From Bacteroidota bacterium (GTDB taxonomy: Bacteria; Bacteroidota; Bacteroidia; Chitinophagales; Chitinophagaceae), in the NCBI GenBank assembly GCA_029560415.1, contig JAKQKY010000057.1, positions 1 to 64,000 of the forward strand: a stretch of 64,000 nucleotides of DNA. The letters run 5' to 3'. The notes below the pieces were generated by a model. That model ran no database searches. It had not been told where the DNA came from and saw only the letters and a program-made list of their open reading frames with translations. Below, in pieces: positions 17,083 to 25,337 of the stretch (its first letter is position 1; each line of letters starts with the position of its first letter). Both the position numbers and the translations under genes were made by a program.

Positions 17083-19023
17083 ATGAAAACTCGTATCAGC
17101 TTCTTATTTCTTATTTCTTATTTCTCATTTCTTGTTCCGCTACAAGCGCAGCCTGATCGCTGGCAGCAATCGGTAAAGTATACTATGCTGATTGATGTGG
17201 ATACGGTTAGCAACCGGTTTACAGGTAAACAAAAACTTGTGTATACCAATAACTCTCCCGATAAACTGGATAAAATTTTTTACCATTTATACTGGAATGC
17301 TTTTCAGCCAAACAGCAGCATGGATGTACGCAGTCGTGAACTGGGAAAGATACAAACCAACGGCCGGCCCGATTGGGATGGCAGGGTTCGTGACAGGATC
17401 AGCAAATTAAAGGAAAATGAGATCGGTTATCAAAAGATCATTTCCCTGAAACTAAATGGTGTACCTCAACCGTTCAGCTATCATGAAACCATCCTGGAAG
17501 TGAATCTCACTAAACCGATTTTACCCAAGACCACCGTGCAACTTGATATGGAATTCGAAGCACAGGTGCCGCTGCAGGTTCGCAGGAGTGGGAGAGATAA
17601 TCCACAAACGGGTGTAAAATATAGTATGAGCCAATGGTATCCCAAGCTTTGTGAATACGATTATGAAGGCTGGCACCCAACACCATATGTGGCCCGGGAA
17701 TTCTATGGAGTATGGGGTGATTTTGATGTGACCATCCAGATCGACAAAACATATAAACTCGGCGGAACAGGTGTGTTGGTGAATGCCAATGAAATAGGAT
17801 GGGGGTACGATAAACCCGGAACAGAACTGAAACCAACGTCGGCCAATAAACGCAGCTGGCATTTTAAAGCAGGTAATGTGCACGATTTTGTTTGGGCTGC
17901 CGATCCCGATTACCGTCATATTGTTCGTAAAATGCCTGTTACCGGCACTATGCTGCATGTTTTATACAACTATAAACCAAATGATGCAAAGAATGATTCG
18001 GCCTGGGAGAAAGTGGCCAATGCTGCTGTAACAGTTTTGCCGTTCATTGAAAAGAATTTTGGTAAATATCCTTACCCTCAATATTCGTTTATACATGGGG
18101 GTGATGGTGGTATGGAATACCCAATGGCCACCCTCATCAGCGGGCCCTCCCTTGGAACCGTTATTCATGAATGGATGCATAGCTGGTACCAGATGATGCT
18201 GGGCACCAATGAAAGCATGTATGCGTGGATGGATGAAGGATTTACCAGCTTTGCTGAAGACCTGGTGTCTAAATTTTACAATAAACGGTCGGGCCTGGAA
18301 GATTACCGTGACGCCCTGGCCAAAACACCCGACAATGAAAACCTGAAACAACTGATCGCATCTTTGCCTGAAGATCACGCTGGTGCCTATGCCAGTTATT
18401 TTGCATTGGCTAAGAGTGGACTGGAAGAGCCCATGACCACGCATGCCGATCATTACAACAACAATTTTGCTTATAGCATCGATGCTTATTCAAAAGGTGA
18501 AGTGTTCATGGAACAGCTGGGATATATTGCGGGAGCTTCTGTAAGAGACAAGATACTATTAGAATATTACAGGCTCTGGCGTTTTAAACACCCAAATGCC
18601 AATGATTTTATTCGGGTAGCCGAAAACGTGAGTGGTATCAAACTAGACTGGTACAAAGAGTATTGGATCAATACCACCAAAACCATCAACTATTCAATCG
18701 ATAGTTTATGGGAAGAAAATGGAGTTTCAAAGATCAGGCTAAAACGTATCGGGCAGATGCCAATGCCCATAGACCTGCAACTTACCTTCAAAGATGGTAC
18801 CACGGAGATGCATTACATCCCATTGAACCTGATGTTTGGCAATAAAGCAAATGAAAATCCTGCTGCTAAATTCATCACGCATGAAGAATGGCGCTGGACA
18901 CATCCAACTTATATTGTAGAATCTACGCGGAAACTGGGGGAGCTTAAAATGGCAGAGATCGATCCATCGAAGCGAATGGCTGACACAGAAAGAAAGAATA
19001 ATTTATTGGAACTGAACTGGTAG
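17083..19023 (+). CDS. M1 family metallopeptidase, secreted
   Basis: A 646-residue zinc aminopeptidase with a signal peptide ending PLQAQ, so it acts in the periplasm or outside. Zinc site HEWMH (362-366) with the third ligand E385 (WMDEGF) gives the M1 spacing HExxH-x18-E. GGDGGMEYPM just upstream corresponds to the family GxMEN substrate-binding loop. The N-terminal beta-saddle domain precedes it, and the C-terminal part is shorter than in full APN. A (TTATTTC)n heptamer repeat at 17104-17137 encodes part of the signal peptide. Confidence 0.9.
   Translation: MKTRISFLFLISYFSFLVPLQAQPDRWQQSVKYTMLIDVDTVSNRFTGKQKLVYTNNSPDKLDKIFYHLYWNAFQPNSSMDVRSRELGKIQTNGRPDWDGRVRDRISKLKENEIGYQKIISLKLNGVPQPFSYHETILEVNLTKPILPKTTVQLDMEFEAQVPLQVRRSGRDNPQTGVKYSMSQWYPKLCEYDYEGWHPTPYVAREFYGVWGDFDVTIQIDKTYKLGGTGVLVNANEIGWGYDKPGTELKPTSANKRSWHFKAGNVHDFVWAADPDYRHIVRKMPVTGTMLHVLYNYKPNDAKNDSAWEKVANAAVTVLPFIEKNFGKYPYPQYSFIHGGDGGMEYPMATLISGPSLGTVIHEWMHSWYQMMLGTNESMYAWMDEGFTSFAEDLVSKFYNKRSGLEDYRDALAKTPDNENLKQLIASLPEDHAGAYASYFALAKSGLEEPMTTHADHYNNNFAYSIDAYSKGEVFMEQLGYIAGASVRDKILLEYYRLWRFKHPNANDFIRVAENVSGIKLDWYKEYWINTTKTINYSIDSLWEENGVSKIRLKRIGQMPMPIDLQLTFKDGTTEMHYIPLNLMFGNKANENPAAKFITHEEWRWTHPTYIVESTRKLGELKMAEIDPSKRMADTERKNNLLELNW
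17104..17137 (+). repeat. Heptanucleotide tandem repeat in a signal-peptide sequence
   Basis: Three exact TTATTTC units, then TCATTTC and a decayed partial unit. It encodes the hydrophobic core of the M1 peptidase signal peptide. Seven bases are not a multiple of three, so a unit gain or loss would shift the frame. Confidence 0.85.
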
Positions 19024-19038
19024 TTTTAACGGTAACGG

Positions 19039-19674
19039 TTACCTGCCAAAAAATTTATTAACAGCTTCTACCCGGTTCGATACGTGCAGTTTGTTGTAAA
19101 TATTATAAACATGTTTTCTTACGGTTTCGGAACTGATGAAGAGATCTTCTGCGATCTCTTTATACACGAGACCTTTCGAAAGCATCTCCAGTATTTCAAA
19201 TTCCCGTTTCGATAAAACATCCAGGGCTTCATCGGCAGCAGGTGTGGTAGGTTTGTTTACAAAAGCAGAAACCACTTTGCGGGCGATCTGGCTGCTCATC
19301 GGCGCCCCGCCTTCATATAGTTCCTTGATGGATTCGAGCAGTTTTGCCGGCGCTGTTTTTTTGGTGATATATCCACTGGCTCCGGCACTCAGTGCTTCGA
19401 AGATCTTTTCATCTTCCTCGTAGATCGTACACATCATGAACAGCATTTCGGGGCAGGTAGGTTTGAGGTCTTTTACTACTTCAATGCCATTGATGCCACC
19501 GAGGTGAATGTCCACCAATACTACCATCGGTTTAAATATGGGCAGTTTAACGAGGGCATCTTCTCCATTTACACAGGAACAACATAGGCTGTAGCCTTCC
19601 GACATTTCAATGATCTGTTCCAGCGCCTGCCGGATATCATTGTTATCTTCTACAATGGCTACAGTAATGTTCAT
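19039..19674 (-). CDS. NarL/FixJ-type response regulator (orphan)
   Basis: A 211-residue DNA-binding response regulator. The receiver domain has E9/D10 acidic residues, phospho-acceptor D55 (LVDIHLGG) and K105. The C-terminal LuxR-type helix-turn-helix begins near LSKREFEILEML, with SETVRKHVYNIYNKL as the recognition part. No histidine kinase is adjacent: the neighbours are rsmG and the convergent M1 peptidase. It is probably paired with a kinase elsewhere. The gene ends meet in a 13-base palindrome. Confidence 0.88.
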   Translation of the reverse strand: MNITVAIVEDNNDIRQALEQIIEMSEGYSLCCSCVNGEDALVKLPIFKPMVVLVDIHLGGINGIEVVKDLKPTCPEMLFMMCTIYEEDEKIFEALSAGASGYITKKTAPAKLLESIKELYEGGAPMSSQIARKVVSAFVNKPTTPAADEALDVLSKREFEILEMLSKGLVYKEIAEDLFISSETVRKHVYNIYNKLHVSNRVEAVNKFFGR

Positions 19675-19731
19675 GTATGCAAAGCTTGTTTAATTATTTT
19701 ATTAATGCAATACCCTAAACTGGTATATCGA

Positions 19732-20367
19732 TCATTTCTTTATCGGTTGATACAATAAGTATTTATCCTTAAAATGAGGTTCAGGAAAAAAGTGTTCCAC
19801 CTCCCAGATAAATGGCTTACAGCCACTTTCCGAGATCTCATTACCCAGGTCACCTCCTTTTAAACAAACCAATCCACGTGGAACGCCTTCAGTATGTGCA
19901 ATTGGTTTCTTTAATAGGGGCTTGCTCCAATGCCAGAGATCCTTCATTGGCGCAACAGCACGTGAAACCACGGTATCGAATTGCCTGTTTTTTATTTCCT
20001 CGGCCCTGCAGTGTTGGGTTGTAACATTGGTAAGTCCGATCTCGGCTGCTATTTCCTTTACAACAGTTAATTTTTTATTGATACTATCCACCAGGTGAAA
20101 GGATGTTTCGGGAAAAAAGATGGCCAGTGGAATGCCGGGAAAGCCTCCACCACTGCCAAGGTCCATCACCTGCATATTTTTTTCAAAGTTGAATTGGGCG
20201 GCAATGACCAGTGAATGCAAAACATGGTGTGTATAAAAATTATCCATGTCTTTTCGGCTGATCACATTGATCTTCTCATTCCAGGAAGTATACAGTGGTT
20301 TAAGCGCTTCAAATTGCTTCAATTGCTGTTCGGTGAATTCGCTGAAATATTTTAATAGTATATCCAT
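19732..20367 (-). CDS. rsmG: 16S rRNA (guanine-527-N7)-methyltransferase RsmG
   Basis: Methylates G527 of 16S rRNA. The 211-residue protein has the family's SAM motif VMDLGSGGGFPGIPLAI near residue 67, LVDSINKK, and the VVSRAVAPM stretch typical of RsmG/GidB. It lies 6 bp downstream of the glycosyltransferase gene in the same direction, so the two are co-transcribed. Loss of this enzyme gives low-level streptomycin resistance in other bacteria. Confidence 0.94.
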   Translation of the reverse strand: MDILLKYFSEFTEQQLKQFEALKPLYTSWNEKINVISRKDMDNFYTHHVLHSLVIAAQFNFEKNMQVMDLGSGGGFPGIPLAIFFPETSFHLVDSINKKLTVVKEIAAEIGLTNVTTQHCRAEEIKNRQFDTVVSRAVAPMKDLWHWSKPLLKKPIAHTEGVPRGLVCLKGGDLGNEISESGCKPFIWEVEHFFPEPHFKDKYLLYQPIKK

Positions 20368-20373
20368 GTGAAA

Positions 20374-21507
20374 TTATTTCCAGGTTGGTTTAGGTTTTCT
20401 TACCAGGGATCCGGCAAAAAGGATATAATAAAAGAACATCCAGATGTCAAAAAACAGGAACCAGGGGAGCAGATCTTTTTCGCCCAGTTTAGTCAGCGTC
20501 TTGCCGTACACGATAGCCTGTATGATCAGTCGGCCTCCGAAGATCATGAGGCTGTATTGCCAGTTATAAAAAAGGCAACTGGCTATCAATAACGGGTAAA
20601 ATAAAAAATGAGAGAAGGCATACAGGCCTAAGAAAAATTTGTGTAACGGTTTGTAATAACGCCCCGTACTGTAATGTCTTTTTTTCTGCGACATCCATTG
20701 AGCAAAACTGGTGGCCGGCTCGCTCAGTGTAAAACTTTCTTTATCTATGTTGATCTTTGTATTTCTTTTATTAGCGGCCATGTTAATGAAGAGATCGTCA
20801 TCACCACCCGGTATATTATTGTGTGCCGAAAATCCTTTGTGCCGGAAGAACACCACTTTCTTGTAGCTTAGGTTTCGGCCAACGCCCATGTAGGGTAAAC
20901 CGGCCAGGGCATAACTTAGGTATTGTAATGCTGCATGAAAAGTTTCCCAGCGGATCATCTTATTCAGGAAACTTTTTTTCTTATGATAGGCGCCATATCC
21001 CAACACGATCTCGGTATCATCGGTATAAGCACTTTGCATACTGTCTATCCAATGTTCTGTTGCAGGAACACAATCCGCATCGGTTAACAAGACGATCTCA
21101 TGTTTGGCCGTTTTTATGCCAATGCTCAGGGGGAATTTTTTGCCCGGGATCATCTTGGCTTCCTGCGTAAGTTCAACCACCTGCAATTGCTTGTATTGTT
21201 TCCTGAATTCTTCCAGGATGTATTTGCTTTCGTCGTAGGAGTTATCATTAACCACGATCACTTCATGCGTGGTTTTATATTCCTGTACCAATGCACCGGG
21301 TAAATATTGAGCCAGGTTGCGGGCTTCATCGCGGGCGCAAATGATCACGCTTACAGGATGTGTTTGGGATGTTGATCTTTGTTTTTTCCTGTAAAAGCTC
21401 AGCCTGCTGAAAAAAAACAGGTAATAGAACAGCTGAATGAATGCGATAGAACAAAAAACAATAAACAGGATCAGCTGCCAGTGCTGCAGGATTTTTGGTA
21501 AATTCAT
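20374..21507 (-). CDS. Membrane-bound family 2 glycosyltransferase
   Basis: A 377-residue inverting glycosyltransferase. One N-terminal membrane segment (about 10-33) and three or four C-terminal ones flank a GT-A domain. The domain has VSVIICARDEARNL at 52-65, the DxD-type TDAD at 142-145, GGDDDLF near 238 and the QKKRHYSTG acceptor motif (a QxxRW variant). It probably builds an envelope glycolipid or polysaccharide. The donor is unknown. The promoter box sits only 5 bases from the ATG, so the mRNA may be leaderless. Confidence 0.85.
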   Translation of the reverse strand: MNLPKILQHWQLILFIVFCSIAFIQLFYYLFFFSRLSFYRKKQRSTSQTHPVSVIICARDEARNLAQYLPGALVQEYKTTHEVIVVNDNSYDESKYILEEFRKQYKQLQVVELTQEAKMIPGKKFPLSIGIKTAKHEIVLLTDADCVPATEHWIDSMQSAYTDDTEIVLGYGAYHKKKSFLNKMIRWETFHAALQYLSYALAGLPYMGVGRNLSYKKVVFFRHKGFSAHNNIPGGDDDLFINMAANKRNTKINIDKESFTLSEPATSFAQWMSQKKRHYSTGRYYKPLHKFFLGLYAFSHFLFYPLLIASCLFYNWQYSLMIFGGRLIIQAIVYGKTLTKLGEKDLLPWFLFFDIWMFFYYILFAGSLVRKPKPTWK

Positions 21508-21512
21508 CGGCG

Positions 21513-21520
21513 CAAAAATA
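21513..21520 (-). promoter_or_regulatory. -7 box directly before the glycosyltransferase ATG
   Basis: The minus strand reads TATTTTTG, then five bases, then the ATG at 21507. The transcription start would fall at or next to the start codon. It overlaps the divergent tgt promoter region. Confidence 0.5.
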
Positions 21521-21545
21521 AGCTATACCGCTTTCAAAGAGGCTT

Positions 21546-21576
21546 TCTGAAAAAGCATTTTTAAAATTTATCTTTG
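21546..21576 (+). promoter_or_regulatory. Promoter of tgt
   Basis: TATCTTTG at 21569-21576 fits TAnnTTTG. TCTG at 21546-21549, 19 bases upstream, is a weak -33. The leader is about 22 bases. Confidence 0.55.
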
Positions 21577-21603
21577 CGCCCTTTGTAATTCTATATTTCC
21601 AAC

Positions 21604-22743
21604 ATGGCATCTCTTCAATTTAAGATAAATCATACCGATAGCGGCAGTTCTGCCCGGGCAGGGACCATTACAACCGATCATGGCGTCATCAGTACGCCCA
21701 TATTCATGCCGGTAGGTACAGTAGGCAGTGTAAAAGCGGTAACCCAGCAACAATTGGTTGACGAAGTACAGGCACAGATCATCCTGGGCAATACCTATCA
21801 TTTATACCTGCGGCCCGGCCTGGATGTTTTGCAACAGGCTGGTGGCCTTCACAAATTCAATGGCTGGAACCGGCCGATTCTCACCGATAGTGGTGGCTAC
21901 CAGGTTTTTTCCCTGGCCAATAACCGCAAAATCAACGAGGAAGGAGTTGTTTTTCAATCGCATATCGATGGAAGCAAGCACCTCTTCACCCCCGAAAATG
22001 TAATGGATACCCAGCGCATCATTGGCGGAGATATCATCATGGCCTTTGATGAATGCCCGCCCGGTGGCAGTGAATACGCTTATGCCAAAACATCCATGGA
22101 GCTTACTCATCGCTGGCTGGATAGATGTGTAAAACGTTTTGCCGATACGCCTGACAGGTACGGGTACACGCAAAACCTGTTTCCTATAGTACAAGGCGGC
22201 ATCCACCACGATCTGCGGATAGCATCCTGCGATTTTATTGCTTCTAAAAATGCTACGGGCAATGCCATCGGTGGGTTAAGTGTTGGTGAACCGATCGAGA
22301 AAATGTACGAGATCTGTGCGCTTTGTTGTGAGCATCTTCCAAAGGATAAACCCCGTTACCTGATGGGCGTAGGTACTCCATGGAATATCCTCGAAGCCAT
22401 TGGTATGGGAGTAGATATGTTTGATTGCGTAATGCCTACCCGCAACGGGCGCAATGCCATGCTGTTTACTTCAAATGGCATCATCAACATCGATAACAAA
22501 AAATGGGAGACCGACTTTTCCCCGATCGACGATGGCATTGATTGTGCCATGAGCGGGTTTTATAGTAAAGCTTATGTTCGGCACCTGATGAAAGCGAAGG
22601 AATATCTTGGGCTCACCATTGCCAGTGTACACAACCTTGCATTTTATTTATGGCTGGTTAAACAGGCGAGAGAACATATTATTGCTGGCGATTTCCCTGG
22701 CTGGAAAAATGAGATGGTTATTCGCCTCCAGCAGCGACTATAA
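21604..22743 (+). CDS. tgt: tRNA-guanine transglycosylase
   Basis: Exchanges guanine 34 for the queuosine precursor preQ1 in tRNAs with GUN anticodons. It has 379 residues. Key motifs are present: LTDSGGYQVFSL with the active-site Asp, VQGGIH, GGLSVGE, and the nucleophile region VDMFDCVMPTRNGRNA. The C-terminal zinc site is changed: only C314 and H343 of the usual three Cys plus one His remain, with I312 and S317 in the other places. It has its own promoter and diverges from the glycosyltransferase. Confidence 0.95.
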   Translation: MASLQFKINHTDSGSSARAGTITTDHGVISTPIFMPVGTVGSVKAVTQQQLVDEVQAQIILGNTYHLYLRPGLDVLQQAGGLHKFNGWNRPILTDSGGYQVFSLANNRKINEEGVVFQSHIDGSKHLFTPENVMDTQRIIGGDIIMAFDECPPGGSEYAYAKTSMELTHRWLDRCVKRFADTPDRYGYTQNLFPIVQGGIHHDLRIASCDFIASKNATGNAIGGLSVGEPIEKMYEICALCCEHLPKDKPRYLMGVGTPWNILEAIGMGVDMFDCVMPTRNGRNAMLFTSNGIINIDNKKWETDFSPIDDGIDCAMSGFYSKAYVRHLMKAKEYLGLTIASVHNLAFYLWLVKQAREHIIAGDFPGWKNEMVIRLQQRL

Positions 22744-22819
22744 GGAATGCTATTTTTAAGCATTAAGGGCATAATGTTTGCAATTGTTTTTATCTTTATC
22801 GGGCTTATAAAAAAATCAT

Positions 22820-23527
22820 ATGAAGAAATTATTAGTATTGTTCGTCCTTTTATCGATGGGACCTGTATGGGTATATAGCCAGAACGGCAATGTACAGAAT
22901 GCGGCCATACCAAAAGATGCTGCTGTTGATGTAACGGTGTCGGATTTCAAGAACAATTTGCTTAACAACGAGATCATTGTATTCAAGAGCAAGATCAATA
23001 ATAAAGAGTTCCAGGGAATTACCAATGAAACAGGGAAATTTACTGTAAGGCTCCCTGCTGGCGATGAATACGAGATTTTTATACTCGGATTTAAAGATTC
23101 TACCAGTTACAATGTATTAAAAATTCCGGCTACTACCGGTAACGCATACTATAAGAAACCTTTTGTGGTAAATATCCAGTTTCAGCCATCAAAAACTTTT
23201 GTGTTGGAAGACTGTAATTTCGATTTTGGAAAAGCCACATTACAGGAAACATCCTTTACTGTATTGGATGAACTCGTGGCATATCTCAACAGGAAGGATG
23301 AGGAACGAATAGAAATAGGTGGTCATACCGATAATGTTGGTAAACCCGCCAGTAACCTTAAATTATCGTTGGACCGGGCCAATGCTGTAAGAGATTACCT
23401 GATCGGGAAGGGGATCAATCCTGAAAGGCTTACTGCTAAAGGTTATGGAATGACAGAGCCTGTGGCGGAAAATAATACGGAAGATGGCAGGGCGCAAAAC
23501 AGGCGGACAGAGGTTAAAATTCTTTAA
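22820..23527 (+). CDS. OmpA-family peptidoglycan-associated protein
   Basis: A 235-residue protein with a signal peptide (residues 1-20, ending VYSQ). An N-terminal ~100-residue domain resembles a carboxypeptidase-regulatory beta-sandwich (FQGITNETGKFTVRLPAGD). A C-terminal OmpA domain has IGGHTDNVG and LSLDRANAVRDYL, with the Asp and Arg that bind diaminopimelate intact, so it should anchor to peptidoglycan. It sits 76 bp after tgt and ends at a bidirectional terminator. Confidence 0.88.
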   Translation: MKKLLVLFVLLSMGPVWVYSQNGNVQNAAIPKDAAVDVTVSDFKNNLLNNEIIVFKSKINNKEFQGITNETGKFTVRLPAGDEYEIFILGFKDSTSYNVLKIPATTGNAYYKKPFVVNIQFQPSKTFVLEDCNFDFGKATLQETSFTVLDELVAYLNRKDEERIEIGGHTDNVGKPASNLKLSLDRANAVRDYLIGKGINPERLTAKGYGMTEPVAENNTEDGRAQNRRTEVKIL

Positions 23528-23544
23528 ATTATTTCATTTATATA

Positions 23545-23582
23545 AAAAGGCTGAAGATCGGATAGTCCGGCTTCAGCCTTTT
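23545..23582. terminator. Bidirectional terminator
   Basis: A 12-bp stem AAAAGGCTGAAG/CTTCAGCCTTTT with an inner CGGA/TCCG stem and U-run potential on both strands. It separates the convergent OmpA and lipoprotein genes. Confidence 0.88.
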
Positions 23583-23598
23583 ATTTTAAAAGTTTATT

Positions 23599-24282
23599 TT
23601 ACTGGATAACTGCTGTTTTAAGCAGGGTTTGGGTGTTAATATCAACGCCAATGGTTGAAATGGCGATTTTGTAATCAGCCTGGATCAACCCTACTTTACG
23701 GGCATAATAGCTTTTAATATCGGTTACGATGGTGTTGGCCGGAAGTCCGCCACCGGCAACAATATCCGTTTTTATACCGATCACATCGGTATAAGATGTT
23801 CCATTCACGGTTTTAGAACTACCTTTTTCGATAACACTATTGGTCACCGTAATGGGGATGGCTACCGGGAATCCGGGAACCGTTAAATTAATGGTTTGTG
23901 ACCAGGAGGCGCCGGTTGACTGGTTATCTTTCAGGTAAAGGTCTTCAATTGACAGGGGTGTGCCATTCAGGTCCTGTTTCTGGTAACGGTAGTATTCGTT
24001 GCCGGTAATATTATAATAATCTGAGGCATTGGCGTTTGAATGCTTGAAAATGCGGTATGTACGGGAACCGATGCTGGTATCCTGGCTGGTGACGGTAACA
24101 GTGTCTACAAGGGAAGTTTGGCCGGGGGTTCCGGGGTTGTTGATCACGTCGTAGGTCCATTTGCTGTTGGTGGTAATGGACATGTATTTTTCTTCGGGCA
24201 CTACCGGGTTACTGTCGCCGTCTTTTTTACAGGAAATGACCAGTAAGGCAAGGGGTAAACAGGCAAAAATGAGTTTTTTCAT
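23599..24282 (-). CDS. Hypothetical lipoprotein
   Basis: A 227-residue protein with a lipoprotein signal ending LVISC at residues 14-18 and an acidic, lysine-rich tether (KKDGD). The remainder looks all-beta, with a conserved-looking opening SITTNSKWTYDV and a YYARKVGLIQADYK stretch near the C-terminus, as in several Bacteroidota lipoproteins of unknown role. It is a single gene, divergent from infA. No function can be assigned. Confidence 0.7.
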   Translation of the reverse strand: MKKLIFACLPLALLVISCKKDGDSNPVVPEEKYMSITTNSKWTYDVINNPGTPGQTSLVDTVTVTSQDTSIGSRTYRIFKHSNANASDYYNITGNEYYRYQKQDLNGTPLSIEDLYLKDNQSTGASWSQTINLTVPGFPVAIPITVTNSVIEKGSSKTVNGTSYTDVIGIKTDIVAGGGLPANTIVTDIKSYYARKVGLIQADYKIAISTIGVDINTQTLLKTAVIQ

Positions 24283-24318
24283 ATATTTCTTTAGTTTAAT
24301 TGTGTAATATCTGTATTT

Positions 24319-24352
24319 TTTGGTAATAATTAAATTTTTCCTCTTATCTTTG
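24319..24352 (+). promoter_or_regulatory. Promoter of the alpha ribosomal operon
   Basis: TTTG at 24319-24322, 22 bases, then TATCTTTG at 24345-24352. The leader to infA (24366) is about 8 bases. This gives the operon its own start, apart from any upstream spc operon. Confidence 0.65.
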
Positions 24353-24365
24353 CGCTCCCAAATTT

Positions 24366-24584
24366 ATGGCTAAACAGGCACTTATTAAGCAGGACGGAAC
24401 AATAGTTGAAGCACTCAGTAATGCTATGTTCAAGGTGAAGTTAGAGAATGGTCATGAAATATTGGCCACGATTTCGGGTAAAATGAGGATGCATTACATC
24501 CGTATTTTGCCAGGCGATAAAGTGGGGGTGGAAATGAGCCCTTATGACCTTACGAGGGGCAGGATCATTTTCCGTTATAAGTAA
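24366..24584 (+). CDS. infA: Translation initiation factor IF-1
   Basis: A 72-residue OB-fold factor that binds the ribosomal A site during initiation. Conserved stretches are IEQ-like [20 protein letters not shown] and [24 protein letters not shown] (read as separate motifs), and the C-terminal RGRIIFRYK. It is the first gene of the infA-rpmJ-rpsM-rpsK-rpsD-rpoA-rplQ cluster, with a promoter immediately upstream. Confidence 0.97.
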   Translation: MAKQALIKQDGTIVEALSNAMFKVKLENGHEILATISGKMRMHYIRILPGDKVGVEMSPYDLTRGRIIFRYK

Positions 24585-24644
24585 AATAATACAAGCTATG
24601 GCTGTAAAGTTGTAGCCATTGGCAAACAGATAAAAACAAGCAAC

Positions 24645-24761
24645 ATGAAGGTTAGAGCTTCCATTAAAAAACGCAGTGCAGATTGCAAGATCGTAAGAAG
24701 AAAAGGCCGCCTGTACGTGATCAACAAAAAAAATCCACGCTTTAAGCAAAAGCAGGGGTAA
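24645..24761 (+). CDS. rpmJ: Ribosomal protein L36
   Basis: A short gene of 38 codons between infA and rpsM. It reads MKVRASIKK, then [14 protein letters not shown], then NPRFKQKQG, the full-length L36 pattern. Of the classic zinc ligands (three Cys, one His) only one Cys is left, so this is the zinc-free form. Its start is 60 bp after infA. Confidence 0.95.
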   Translation: MKVRASIKKRSADCKIVRRKGRLYVINKKNPRFKQKQG

Positions 24762-24800
24762 TCAGGATTAACCATTAATAATTAAAAATTAATAATTTCT

Positions 24801-25181
24801 ATGGCTCGTATTGCCGGTATAGATTTACCAAAGAATAAAAGAGGCGAAATTGGTCTTACCTACATTTATGGTATTGGCCGTTCCACTGCCCAGTATATTT
24901 TAACGAAAGCAGGTATCGACCTGAATAAGAAAGTTAACCAGTGGAATGATGATGAGCAGACTGCCATCCGTAATATCATCAATGGCGAGTTTAAAACGGA
25001 AGGTGCACTTCGCAGTGAAACTCAGATGAACATCAAGCGTTTGCTTGATATCGCCTGTTACCGTGGATTGCGTCATCGTAAAGGTTTGCCGGTTCGTGGT
25101 CAGCGTACCCGTACCAACAGCCGTACCCGCAAAGGGAAACGTAAAACGGTTGCCGGTAAGAAAAAAGTGGCTAAGAAATAA
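24801..25181 (+). CDS. rpsM: Ribosomal protein S13
   Basis: A 126-residue small-subunit head protein contacting the P-site tRNA and the central bridge. Typical motifs are ARIAGIDLP at the N-terminus, [26 protein letters not shown], and a lysine-rich tail. It is followed by a 156-bp spacer with marked secondary structure before rpsK. Confidence 0.97.
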   Translation: MARIAGIDLPKNKRGEIGLTYIYGIGRSTAQYILTKAGIDLNKKVNQWNDDEQTAIRNIINGEFKTEGALRSETQMNIKRLLDIACYRGLRHRKGLPVRGQRTRTNSRTRKGKRKTVAGKKKVAKK

Positions 25182-25242
25182 TGATAATAAAGATGCCGGT
25201 TACCTAGTACCCGGTATCTCTATATATAATGGCTTGTATTTT

Positions 25243-25313
25243 CTGAACCAACGCCGGATCGCATAAGCCAGCAGGAGGGTGGGTTCAGTTCCGGGAAACC
25301 GGGATCATTTTTT
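25243..25313 (+). promoter_or_regulatory. Structured leader with terminator-like hairpin before rpsK
   Basis: CTGAACC (25243-25249) can pair with GGTTCAG (25282-25288). Directly after comes a 7-bp hairpin, G-TTCCGG with a GAAA tetraloop (25288-25305), and then six T. A GATGCCGG/CCGGTATC hairpin lies further upstream. The layout resembles an attenuator or r-protein autoregulatory site inside the operon. Function is inferred. Confidence 0.5.
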
Positions 25314-25337
25314 CAGATTACCTATTTTAAGAACATT

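Noticed and set aside
19031-19043. Palindrome GGTAACGGTTACC as a terminator between convergent genes
   Set aside because: The stem is at most five pairs once a loop is allowed, and no T run follows on either strand.
25243-25310. Possible tRNA gene because of GGGTTCAGTTCC
   Set aside because: The T-loop consensus TTCRANY is not met (G at the invariant A58), and no acceptor stem or anticodon arm can be drawn.
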